A stretch of 23,117 bases of DNA, from positions 1-23,117 of the forward strand of contig CAMUZJ010000010.1 in NCBI GenBank assembly GCA_947165195.1, read 5' to 3'. The translations under genes were made by a program, and so were the position numbers. Below the pieces are notes generated by a model that had not been told where the DNA came from, ran no database searches, and saw only the letters and a program-made list of their open reading frames with translations. Source of the DNA: an uncultured Bacillota bacterium. GTDB lineage: Bacteria > Bacillota_I > Bacilli_A > RF39 > UBA660. Shown here in pieces: positions 14,850 to 21,454 of the stretch (the stretch's first letter is position 1; every line of letters starts with the position of its first letter).

Positions 14850-16298
14850 CTATTTTCTTGAACTTTTAAAATGAATATCCCAATCAAGAAAATCATTTCG
14901 ATCATTAATGGTTATTCCATAACCTATCAATTTTTTTTGAATTTTGTCAGCTTCTTTAAAATTTTTTTCTATTTTATATTGATTTCGAAGTTTTAACATT
15001 TCTTCTATTTCAAGGATTGTCAAATGGCTTTTCTTTAAATATTTCCTTTTTATTTGATTTATCACTTCTAAAGGATTTTGATTTGTAATTCCCAGTATGT
15101 TATAAAAGAATTGAATAGCACTTTTTTTGTTGTTTACAACTTCTAAATTATTGTTTTCCAATTCAGAGGTCATCTCTTTTATATAACCAAATAGATTTGC
15201 TATCACAAGGGAAGTATTTAAATCATTATTCATGGCATTTAAGAAATCTTCTTGAATTTTTTTATAATCCAGAGAGTTTTTATTTTCTTTTACTTTTTTA
15301 TTAAAAGTTGCTTGCTCTATTTTATAGAATAATTTATACAATTGATATACTTTTTCTTCATATATTGAAAATAACTCATCTGTGATATTTAAATCTGATC
15401 GATAATGATTTTGTAAAAAAGCCACTCTTATTACATCAGTATTATATTCTTTTAATAAATCTTCTAATAAAATACTATTTCCTAAAGACTTACTCATCTT
15501 TTCTCCATTTATTTTAACAAGCCCATTATGAACCCAATAATTTGCAAATCGCTTGCCAGTTAATGCTTCTGTTTGAGCAATTTCATTTTCATGATGAGGA
15601 AATAATAAGTCTCTTCCTCCACCGTGAATATCAATTTTTTCTCCAAAATATTTCAAATTCATAGCAGAACATTCAATATGCCATCCAGGTCTTCCTCTTC
15701 CCCAAGGGGAATTCCAGTATATTTCATTTTCTAAAGATTTTTTCCATAGTGCAAAGTCTCTATCATCTATTTTGTCCTCTTCAATTTCTTTTCTAACTCC
15801 AGAAATACTGTTTGAAATTTCTCGATTGGAAAAGCTTCCATAACTAGGAAAAGAGTTCACTTTAAAATAAACATTTCCTACACTTGTACTATAAGCGTAT
15901 CCTTTTTCAATTAGTTTTTCTATAAAATCAATAATTTCCGGAATAGATTTTGTAACTCTTGCCTCAATATCTGGTCTTCTTACTCCTAATAAATCCATTT
16001 CTTTGTTTGTCTTTGCAATTAATTTTTCGGCATACTCTAAAGGATTCATATGCAATTCATTTGCTTTCTTAATGATTTTATCATCAATATCTGTGTAATT
16101 TCTAACATAGGTTACATCATATCCTAGAGTTGTTAGATATTTATAAAGTACGTCAAAAATAACTGCTTGATAGGCATGTCCAACATGGGCACTATTAGAA
16201 ACAGTAATACCACATCCGTACATTTTTACTTTCTTATCCTCTATAGGAACAAATTCTTCTTTTTTTCTATTTAAAACATTATATATTGTAAAACTCAT
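14850..16298 (-). CDS. cysS: Cysteinyl-tRNA synthetase
   Basis: This 482-aa class I synthetase charges tRNA-Cys and is of normal length. The catalytic motifs are HVGH (38-41, the HIGH box) and KMSKS (267-271). The zinc ligands that choose cysteine are C29, C210, H235 and E239, matching the spacing in E. coli CysRS (28, 209, 234, 238). NYTDIDDKII (67-76) and WHIECSAM (206-213) are also conserved. The C-terminal anticodon-binding region ends in FKEADKIQKKLIGYGI, typical of the family. I choose the ATG at 16298 because AAGGAG lies seven bases upstream; an earlier in-frame start falls in the terminator stem. Its leader holds a Cys-rich peptide and alternative RNA structures (16299-16508), so expression is probably controlled by attenuation. 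Confidence 0.97.
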   Translation of the reverse strand: MSFTIYNVLNRKKEEFVPIEDKKVKMYGCGITVSNSAHVGHAYQAVIFDVLYKYLTTLGYDVTYVRNYTDIDDKIIKKANELHMNPLEYAEKLIAKTNKEMDLLGVRRPDIEARVTKSIPEIIDFIEKLIEKGYAYSTSVGNVYFKVNSFPSYGSFSNREISNSISGVRKEIEEDKIDDRDFALWKKSLENEIYWNSPWGRGRPGWHIECSAMNLKYFGEKIDIHGGGRDLLFPHHENEIAQTEALTGKRFANYWVHNGLVKINGEKMSKSLGNSILLEDLLKEYNTDVIRVAFLQNHYRSDLNITDELFSIYEEKVYQLYKLFYKIEQATFNKKVKENKNSLDYKKIQEDFLNAMNNDLNTSLVIANLFGYIKEMTSELENNNLEVVNNKKSAIQFFYNILGITNQNPLEVINQIKRKYLKKSHLTILEIEEMLKLRNQYKIEKNFKEADKIQKKLIGYGITINDRNDFLDWDIHFKSSRK

Positions 16299-16315
16299 AT
16301 TTTTTCTCCTTATAT

Positions 16316-16347
16316 AAAAACTATACAAAGTGCTTGTATAGTTTTTT
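16316..16347 (-). terminator. Attenuator terminator in front of cysS
   Basis: On the minus strand AAAAACTATACAA (16346-16334) and TTGTATAGTTTTT (16328-16316) are perfectly complementary over 13 bp around a GCACT loop. It ends in a T run directly before the cysS ribosome binding site. A terminator between promoter and gene implies regulated read-through. Confidence 0.85.
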
Positions 16348-16417
16348 ATTTATACGGAACCAAATACAAGCACTACAAATAGCACTTGCATGTATATTTT
16401 TTTACAATGACAAGTGC
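16329..16417 (-). promoter_or_regulatory. Alternative pairing segments of the cysS attenuator
   Basis: Four segments on the minus strand can pair in exclusive ways. Segment 1 GCACTTG (16417-16411) is perfectly complementary to segment 2 CAAGTGC (16388-16382). Segment 2, extended to GCAAGTGC, can instead pair over 8 bp (three G-U) with GTGCTTGT (16373-16366) in segment 3, around an 8-nt loop. Segment 3 AGTGCTTGTAT (16374-16364) is perfectly complementary over 11 bp to segment 4 ATACAAGCACT (16339-16329). Segment 4 holds part of the terminator's 5' arm and its loop. So 1:2 with 3:4 blocks termination, while 2:3 lets the terminator form. The pairings are seen directly; the switching is inferred. 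Confidence 0.75.
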
Positions 16418-16455
16418 ATACTCTTCATACAACATGTATTTCGATATAACAACAT
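16402..16455 (-). CDS. Cysteine leader peptide of the cysS attenuator
   Basis: This 17-codon ORF encodes MLLYRNTCCMKSMHLSL and carries tandem cysteine codons at positions 8-9 (TGT TGT, 16434-16429). It has a true ribosome binding site (AAGGGAG, about seven bases before the ATG) and lies about 18 bases after the predicted transcription start. The ORF runs into segment 1 of the downstream RNA switch: codons 13-15 contain GCACTTG. A ribosome waiting for Cys-tRNA at codon 8 would leave segment 1 free to pair. One reaching the TAA at 16404 would cover it. Such a peptide is a sensor by being translated and need not have a function as a protein. Its place directly before cysS, the gene for cysteine charging, supports this reading. 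Confidence 0.75.
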   Translation of the reverse strand: MLLYRNTCCMKSMHLSL

Positions 16456-16479
16456 AAAATCTCTCCCTTGACTTGCTAT

Positions 16480-16508
16480 ATACTATCACACTAATATAGA
16501 AAAGTCAA
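16480..16508 (-). promoter_or_regulatory. Promoter of the cysS leader
   Basis: On the minus strand TTGACT (16508-16503) and TAGTAT (16485-16480) are 17 bp apart, with TG one base before the -10. Transcription should begin near 16473, giving a leader of about 175 bases before cysS. Confidence 0.8.
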
Positions 16509-16532
16509 AATAAATTTTGGTAATTTTCAAAA

Positions 16533-16554
16533 ATAAAAAGCACATATTTGTGCT
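16533..16554 (-). terminator. Intrinsic terminator of the deacetylase gene
   Basis: AGCACA and TGTGCT (16554-16549 and 16544-16539 on the minus strand) form a perfect 6-bp stem with a 4-nt loop, followed by TTTTTATTTTT. It starts within the stop codon and insulates cysS from upstream transcription. Confidence 0.85.
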
Positions 16555-18001
16555 AATTATTTACTTTTTGTCTTACCATCGCAGTATCCATTGTAATTGG
16601 CTCAAAAGTATATCCATTTTGTTTTCCATAGCGAATGATATCTCTAATCGCATCTCTCGTATGAGTTTTTATGTCATGCATCAAAATCATATTCGGTCTA
16701 TCCTTTGATAAATTATTTACAACATTTTGATAAACTCCACTAGCAAGTGTCGTTCCACCTGCATCTCCACTAGAAATGTTCCAATCATAATATCTATATC
16801 CTCTACTTAAAACTTCTTCCGTTAAAACAGACATTATTCCATTACAATATTTTCTACTAACTGTATTACTACTTCCACCAGGGAAACGAATAATTCTAGC
16901 ATCTTTTCCAGTAATTCTATAGACTCTATCATGAACACTTTGTAAATCATTAAAGTAAGCATCTACAGAAGCATAAACTTTTGCATAATCATGAGTTGCT
17001 GTATGAAGAGCTACCGTATGTCCTTCTTCATCTTCTCTTTTAATCAGTTCATCTGGTCCACTATTGGTAACAAAGAATGTTGCTTTTACTCCTTCTTCTT
17101 TTAATATGTCCAAAATAGTAGCCGTTGTTGCTGCACTAGGTCCATCGTCAAATGTTAAATAAATGACTCCTTTTTTACTAACACCACTATTTGCATCCAT
17201 TTTTTTAGATACAACTACTTTTCTTTCTGCAGTTGTCTCATTTCCTTGACCATCTTTTACAGAGTAACTTAATGTATAAGTTCCAGCAGTTTGGGTATTA
17301 ACTTCTCCTGTAACTTTTACCTGTTCTTTCAAATTCTGATCACAATTATCAACTACTTCATACCCTGGTTCATTATAATTCATACCTACTACTGTGTAAT
17401 AAGTATTTCCACCTACTAACTCAATAGTAGGTTTTTCTAAATCTTCATAAACAATTCTTCTTTTTACTTTCTTTTCATTGTCATTAGAATCTACAATAGT
17501 ATATAAAATATGATCGTCATTATCTTTTCTTTTTACCTTTTCTGTAAGGTCCCCATCATAATTATCAGAAGCATTATATCCTTCTTCTTCATATTTTGCT
17601 CCCGGACACACACTTACTTTTTTCTCACCTGTTAACGTAATAACTGGCTTTGTAGAGTCAACTACTGTAACAATCCTATCTCTTTTTACTGGTAATATAA
17701 ATTTATCATACTGATAAGTTACTTTATATTCTCCAAGTTTTTCCGTATTTACTTTATTTAGAATTTTTACATCTTTTGTTACATCTTTTCCTAAGAACTT
17801 AGCCGTTACTCCAGCATCTTTATAAACTTCTTTATATTCTACTTTAACAGGGTCTTCCCCCTTTAAATGAATCTTTGGAACAATTACCAAATAAGCAATT
17901 AATAATAGTAAAATAGGCAATAAGATAATCATTATTTTTTTTATTTTATCTATATTATAATTTTTTCTATTTTTTCTCTGTAATACATCATTTTTTTTCA
18001 T
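16553..18001 (-). CDS. Polysaccharide (peptidoglycan) deacetylase with Ig-like repeats
   Basis: This 482-aa surface enzyme has a short basic N-terminus, one membrane anchor (about 22-42), two to three beta-sandwich repeats of the DUF5011/bacterial-Ig type (about 45-265) and a C-terminal NodB deacetylase domain (about 277-475). The NodB motifs are complete: TFDDGPS (283-289; D285 base, D286 metal), HTATH (333-337; metal histidines), RFPGGSSNT (372-380), DWNISSGD (406-413) and LMHD with H442. Such enzymes remove acetyl groups from GlcNAc or MurNAc of peptidoglycan and protect from lysozyme; which sugar is modified is not decided by sequence. VDSTKPVITLTGEKKV and LEKPTIELVGGNTYY mark successive Ig-like repeats. 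The ATG has only a weak ribosome binding site (GAGTGAAG). A promoter lies at 18111-18139, giving a 5' leader of about 100 bases. Confidence 0.92.
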   Translation of the reverse strand: MKKNDVLQRKNRKNYNIDKIKKIMIILLPILLLLIAYLVIVPKIHLKGEDPVKVEYKEVYKDAGVTAKFLGKDVTKDVKILNKVNTEKLGEYKVTYQYDKFILPVKRDRIVTVVDSTKPVITLTGEKKVSVCPGAKYEEEGYNASDNYDGDLTEKVKRKDNDDHILYTIVDSNDNEKKVKRRIVYEDLEKPTIELVGGNTYYTVVGMNYNEPGYEVVDNCDQNLKEQVKVTGEVNTQTAGTYTLSYSVKDGQGNETTAERKVVVSKKMDANSGVSKKGVIYLTFDDGPSAATTATILDILKEEGVKATFFVTNSGPDELIKREDEEGHTVALHTATHDYAKVYASVDAYFNDLQSVHDRVYRITGKDARIIRFPGGSSNTVSRKYCNGIMSVLTEEVLSRGYRYYDWNISSGDAGGTTLASGVYQNVVNNLSKDRPNMILMHDIKTHTRDAIRDIIRYGKQNGYTFEPITMDTAMVRQKVNN

Positions 18002-18110
18002 ACTTCACTCAACTCTATTTTCACTTTCTTAGTATTATAGTATCTCACTATTTTTAAATATTATTTACAGAACCCCTATTTTTCTTATGCTCTCACCCAT
18101 AAACAATTAA

Positions 18111-18139
18111 AGTATATCATAAATGACACATTTAGTAAA
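18111..18139 (-). promoter_or_regulatory. Promoter of the deacetylase gene
   Basis: On the minus strand TTTACT (18139-18134) and TATACT (18116-18111) are 17 bp apart, and TGA directly precedes the -10. A second TATAAT nearer the gene (about 18040) lacks a good -35. Confidence 0.6.
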
Positions 18140-18397
18140 TTTACATTTTAAGTCTTTAGAGAGTAAAAATTCTTTTTAATAATTATCATAACCATTTCCC
18201 TAAAAGTATGAATAAATTCTTAACATGTAAAGAAAAAACATCTGTCAATTAAATAATATTTTTTACATAAGATATATGTAAAGATAAATTATTTTTATAT
18301 TATAATATATAGAAATATTTATGCATATAATTTTTTATTTTATTTTTTTTTAAATTATAATTTACACTTTAGTCTTGATTTTTATAAATATTCTCAT

Positions 18398-18440
18398 AAA
18401 AAAGGACTATATTTTTATTTTATATAACCACTAAATCCTT
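18398..18440 (-). terminator. Possible terminator downstream of the Ham1-type gene
   Basis: On the minus strand AAGGATT (18440-18434) can pair with AGTCCTT (18408-18402), followed by six T. The loop is long (25 nt) and the hairpin lies about 140 bases after the gene, so the call is weak. Confidence 0.35.
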
Positions 18441-18578
18441 AAAAAATAGAAAGTTTATAAGATAATATATGTAATATTGCAATTTTTGACACTATTACAC
18501 TAAAAAATGTTCTATAAATACTATTTTTCCATTTAATAATTGATATATTCTTTTTATTTTATATATACTATTATTTTC

Positions 18579-19184
18579 TTAAAATACTTTTTTTACTAAT
18601 TGCTTGTAGTTTGCATCTAATTGTTTATAATGATTTCTCTTTTCTTCTTCTGTTCTTTCACAAAAGTATTTATCAATATCTAAATCATAGCTAATGCAAT
18701 CTAATACTCCTCCTAAAATACTTTTTTTACTAGAAACTTTAGAAGTAAGTAAAAATTTCTTTTCTATTATCGTATCAGAATGTATCTGTCCACTTTCATC
18801 AATTAAACAAACTCCTGTATGATAACACGCTAAGCTTTCTCCTCCATATTTTTTTAATTTATCAACATAATATTTTAAAATGACTTCATCCGATAGTCCC
18901 TCTTGTCCATTGATTCTTTTTACAAATAGACCAGGTTGTTCCTCTTTTGGAAAGGTATCTATATATAAGCCAGAATCTTCTGCTATAGTAGGTAATTTAG
19001 ATACCTCATAATATTGTTTTGCTTTTTTTATAGCATTTTCTTCTGGAGTATTTCCATCCTCAACAACATCTATAGAGATATTTAACATACTAGGAATTAC
19101 CAATTCTATCTCTTTTAAATCGTTTAATCTCTCCTTCATCAAAGAATACTTTAAACTATTTCCTGTACCAAATAATAATTTCAT
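18579..19184 (-). CDS. Ham1/RdgB-type non-canonical purine NTP pyrophosphatase
   Basis: This family hydrolyses ITP, dITP or XTP to the monophosphate and pyrophosphate and keeps damaged purines out of nucleic acids. The N-terminal half of this 201-aa protein is clearly Ham1: GTGN (6-9) with K12 for triphosphate binding, VEDGNTPEENAIKKA (41-55), AEDSGLYID (68-76, usual xDDSGL) and PG (84-85). The C-terminal half is divergent. The usual GxGYDPxF strand is represented only by GGVLDCISYDLD, and the terminal SHR-like motif by NHYKQLDANYKQL. It may therefore be a subfamily with altered substrate choice. The ATG follows GAGGAGTGAT, with an extended -10 promoter just upstream. It does not overlap its neighbours and looks monocistronic. 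Confidence 0.82.
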   Translation of the reverse strand: MKLLFGTGNSLKYSLMKERLNDLKEIELVIPSMLNISIDVVEDGNTPEENAIKKAKQYYEVSKLPTIAEDSGLYIDTFPKEEQPGLFVKRINGQEGLSDEVILKYYVDKLKKYGGESLACYHTGVCLIDESGQIHSDTIIEKKFLLTSKVSSKKSILGGVLDCISYDLDIDKYFCERTEEEKRNHYKQLDANYKQLVKKVF

Positions 19185-19206
19185 ATTTTATCACTCCTCG
19201 AGTAGG

Positions 19207-19215
19207 ATTATATCA
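19207..19215 (-). promoter_or_regulatory. Extended -10 promoter of the Ham1-type gene
   Basis: On the minus strand TATAAT (19212-19207) is preceded by TGA, a consensus extended -10 placed 22 bases before the start codon. It lies immediately after the upstream gene's terminator. Confidence 0.6.
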
Positions 19216-19248
19216 AAAAAAAGAACGCTTTCCGACCAAAACATTCTT
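19214..19248 (-). terminator. Strong intrinsic terminator
   Basis: On the minus strand AAGAATGTTTT (19248-19238) pairs with AAAGCGTTCTT (19231-19221) over 11 bp, two of them G-U, with loop GGTCGG, followed by a T run. It ends transcription of the surface protein gene and the SHOCT remnant. Confidence 0.88.
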
Positions 19249-19263
19249 ATTTTCATTTTATAA

Positions 19264-19416
19264 TTATAAAATTTCTTTTTTCTTTTGCTCAAATTTCTTT
19301 TTCGTTATTATATGATCATCTAATAATTTTTTCCATTCTTTGAAAAGATTAATCTTTTCAAAATCATTCTTTACTTTACGTACATTTTCTTTTTTCTCAT
19401 CAAGGTGTATCCCTAG
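19264..19416 (-). pseudogene. SHOCT-domain remnant
   Basis: An open frame of 50 codons with no usable start reads LGIHLDEKKENVRKVKNDFE, then INLFKEWKKLLDDHIITKKK, then FEQKKKEIL and stop. The end matches the SHOCT pattern (a short C-terminal domain, typically LKELLDxGIITxEEFExKKxxLL). An in-frame TAA lies directly upstream (19419-19417) and no ATG, GTG or TTG with a ribosome binding site is present. It is best read as the left-over C-terminus of a larger protein whose front was lost. It overlaps the last codon of the surface-protein gene in another frame and contains a 24-bp perfect palindrome. A non-standard start cannot be fully excluded. Confidence 0.55.
19339..19362. repeat. 24-bp perfect palindrome
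   Basis: TTTGAAAAGATT (19339-19350) is followed directly by its exact reverse complement AATCTTTTCAAA (19351-19362). It lies inside the SHOCT remnant. It may be a protein-binding site, a cruciform-prone site or a coincidence of the coding sequence. Confidence 0.6.
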
Positions 19417-21329
19417 TTAAATTTTTTCTTTCTTAAGTACAATCCTGTACCTGTAAAACCTATAATACTTAATCCTAATATTAAGATATAAAACATTACA
19501 TTATCCCCGGTATTTGGAATATTTGTATTAATTGCATCATTGGTTTTCATTGCAATTGCATAATTAGAAAATGATTTTGTTTTAAATGCAATTGCATTAT
19601 ATTCAGCTATATACTCTGTTGGAATAACTTCATAAGTTCCATCATGCTTTTCGTGTACAATCGCTATTTCTTTACCATTAACATTATCTTCCAATTGAAG
19701 ATAAATAGTTGCTTCATTTTCTAAGTCTGTGATTTTTGTATCCCAACTTTGATTTTCCATACCTTTGTATACTGTATTAAATAAAGATATATCTAAATAA
19801 CTTTTAATGTCATATCCTGTAGATGCATCTTTAAAATTAATTATTTGATCCTGTGTTAATTCAATATCTTTAACATCAAGTATTGCAGTACCAACTGCCA
19901 TTGATTCTTCTTCGCCTAATTCAATCAAACCAGCACTTACTTTTTCCGAAGTTGTCTTAACAACATCATCTACTTGTTGAATACTAGCTTGTAAGTGGAA
20001 TGGTCCACCCTCAACTACAAACTTATATGTTCCTATTGTTTCTTGCGGTTCGAATACCCCACCATTAATACCAAAATTAACTAATTGATATCCTGCATCA
20101 GGAATTATTCTAACAGTTAATATTGTACCTTTAGGAAATTGCGATTCACCACAACCCTCTCTATCATCAGTATAATTTTTCTTTCTAGGAGCATCATTCC
20201 AAATATAAACTCCACCTAAAGCATTTATTTCTTCTGCCGTTCTATATACATTTCCATTATACTCAGCTTGCACAAATTCTAATCTTCCATTTAAAATCTT
20301 ATCTTCAGAAGAAGTATAACCTTGTGGATTATAATCCCATAAGAAACTTCCCATAAATTCTTCTGAAGAATTAGGATATCTAGCTGTTATTTCTATATTA
20401 TATGTATTTGCTTTATCGATATTATTTACTGGTATTTCAAGTGCATGATCAGTATAACAAGCCATTAATTCTTCCGCAGTATTAGGTAAATCATTAACTG
20501 ACTCTCCATTAATAACTAATTCAGTAATTAATGTTCCTGGAGCCATTGTAAATACAAAGTTTACTTTATTGGTATCTGTATCATAATCATAATTTATAGT
20601 ATCAGAAGTTATAGTAAGACTTGTTTTTTCAGTCATTGGTTCTAATGTTTGTGGATCTTTAATTGGTACTGGCTGATTATTATCTCCTAATATTAAATTA
20701 CCATGTTCATCTCTTTCATATGCAGTATCTTCTGTATATGTTACTTTTGAATCATTCGCTTTATAGCGAATACCATTTATTTTAAAACCAATTCCGTAAT
20801 CATATCCATTACCTGGAGTATAATCTATCACACCATTAATTGTATAATTTAATGTAGAAACTCCATTTCCTTGATGAATAATTGTATCATCATATTCATT
20901 TTGATTGCCACTTTCACCATTTGACACTATTTGTATATGCGGTGAATTTTCTGGAAAATCCTCATATACAAATACTAATTCTTTATCTCCATTAACATTT
21001 ATTTGCGTCCTTTCATGAAATTGAACCTTCATATTTTCACTATTATAATTATTATCTAAAGTTACTTTTATATCATTAAGATGATCAGCAGTTAATTCAA
21101 CTACTGAACCATCAATTGTATAATTTGAACCACTAATAGTAGCTGCAACATTAGTTCCACTAACATCAAATATAAATACATTTCCTGATACACTAGTAGA
21201 ATCAAATTGTAATCTTAACATTTCAGGTTCTGCATGAACTACTTCTATTCGAATAAAAGGTATTATGGTAGACAACAAGAAAACCAAGCTAACAAAAACA
21301 GATAAAATCTTTTTAGATATTTTTTTCAC
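19413..21329 (-). CDS. LPXTG-like cell-wall-anchored surface protein
   Basis: This 638-aa protein is exported and probably sortase-anchored. The N-terminus is a classic signal peptide (basic KKISKK, hydrophobic core, cleavage near VHA at about 33). The C-terminus has IPNTG (604-608), a hydrophobic segment (about 611-631) and RKKKFN, the sorting-signal layout with Ile in place of Leu. The body is beta-rich, with Asn, Asp, Thr and Tyr abundant, and resembles repeat-rich adhesins; a segment at about 395-450 (GAGYQL-like DAGYQLVNFGINGG) is reminiscent of Listeria-Bacteroides or InlB-type beta repeats. The stretch SFSNYAIAMK before the anchor is common in such proteins. The start is GTG, seven bases after AAAGGAG. 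A promoter lies at 21370-21398 and a strong terminator follows. The ligand is unknown. Confidence 0.85.
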   Translation of the reverse strand: MKKISKKILSVFVSLVFLLSTIIPFIRIEVVHAEPEMLRLQFDSTSVSGNVFIFDVSGTNVAATISGSNYTIDGSVVELTADHLNDIKVTLDNNYNSENMKVQFHERTQINVNGDKELVFVYEDFPENSPHIQIVSNGESGNQNEYDDTIIHQGNGVSTLNYTINGVIDYTPGNGYDYGIGFKINGIRYKANDSKVTYTEDTAYERDEHGNLILGDNNQPVPIKDPQTLEPMTEKTSLTITSDTINYDYDTDTNKVNFVFTMAPGTLITELVINGESVNDLPNTAEELMACYTDHALEIPVNNIDKANTYNIEITARYPNSSEEFMGSFLWDYNPQGYTSSEDKILNGRLEFVQAEYNGNVYRTAEEINALGGVYIWNDAPRKKNYTDDREGCGESQFPKGTILTVRIIPDAGYQLVNFGINGGVFEPQETIGTYKFVVEGGPFHLQASIQQVDDVVKTTSEKVSAGLIELGEEESMAVGTAILDVKDIELTQDQIINFKDASTGYDIKSYLDISLFNTVYKGMENQSWDTKITDLENEATIYLQLEDNVNGKEIAIVHEKHDGTYEVIPTEYIAEYNAIAFKTKSFSNYAIAMKTNDAINTNIPNTGDNVMFYILILGLSIIGFTGTGLYLRKKKFN

Positions 21330-21369
21330 ACTAACTCTCCTTTTTTCATATTTTTCTATTCTTAAGTAG

Positions 21370-21398
21370 ATTGTACTAAATTCCTAACAAAAAGTCCA
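21370..21398 (-). promoter_or_regulatory. Promoter of the surface protein gene
   Basis: On the minus strand TGGACT (21398-21393) and TACAAT (21375-21370) are 17 bp apart, placed about 40 bases ahead of the GTG start. Confidence 0.55.
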
Positions 21399-21454
21399 TA
21401 GAATTGGAGTATTTCACATTCCATCATCACTTCAGGTTTCTCTAAAGATAGTAG

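Larger units (their letters stand above)
18002..18578. other. Long AT-rich intergenic region
   Basis: This 577-bp stretch has no gene I can support on either strand; all frames are short and without ribosome binding sites. The left 140 bases hold the promoter and leader of the deacetylase gene. A terminator-like hairpin lies at 18398-18440. The rest is extremely AT-rich with long A and T runs and no RNA gene, CRISPR or clear repeat that I could recognise. TATAAT-like strings are frequent but are expected by chance in such composition. Confidence 0.7.

Noticed and set aside
16340..16375. T-box riboswitch upstream of cysS (UGGUUCC near an antiterminator-like stem)
   Set aside because: The T-box core should read UGGNACC with N pairing to the tRNA discriminator. 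tRNA-Cys has U73, so UGGA is expected, but the sequence has UGGU and then U instead of A. The RNA before it is too short for a standard Stem I and contains a ribosome-bound Cys-rich ORF instead.
18140..18578. Non-coding RNA gene in the AT-rich gap
   Set aside because: No stable long stem, no recognisable 6S, tmRNA, SRP or RNase P core and no good promoter-terminator pair could be seen; composition alone explains the weak inverted repeats.
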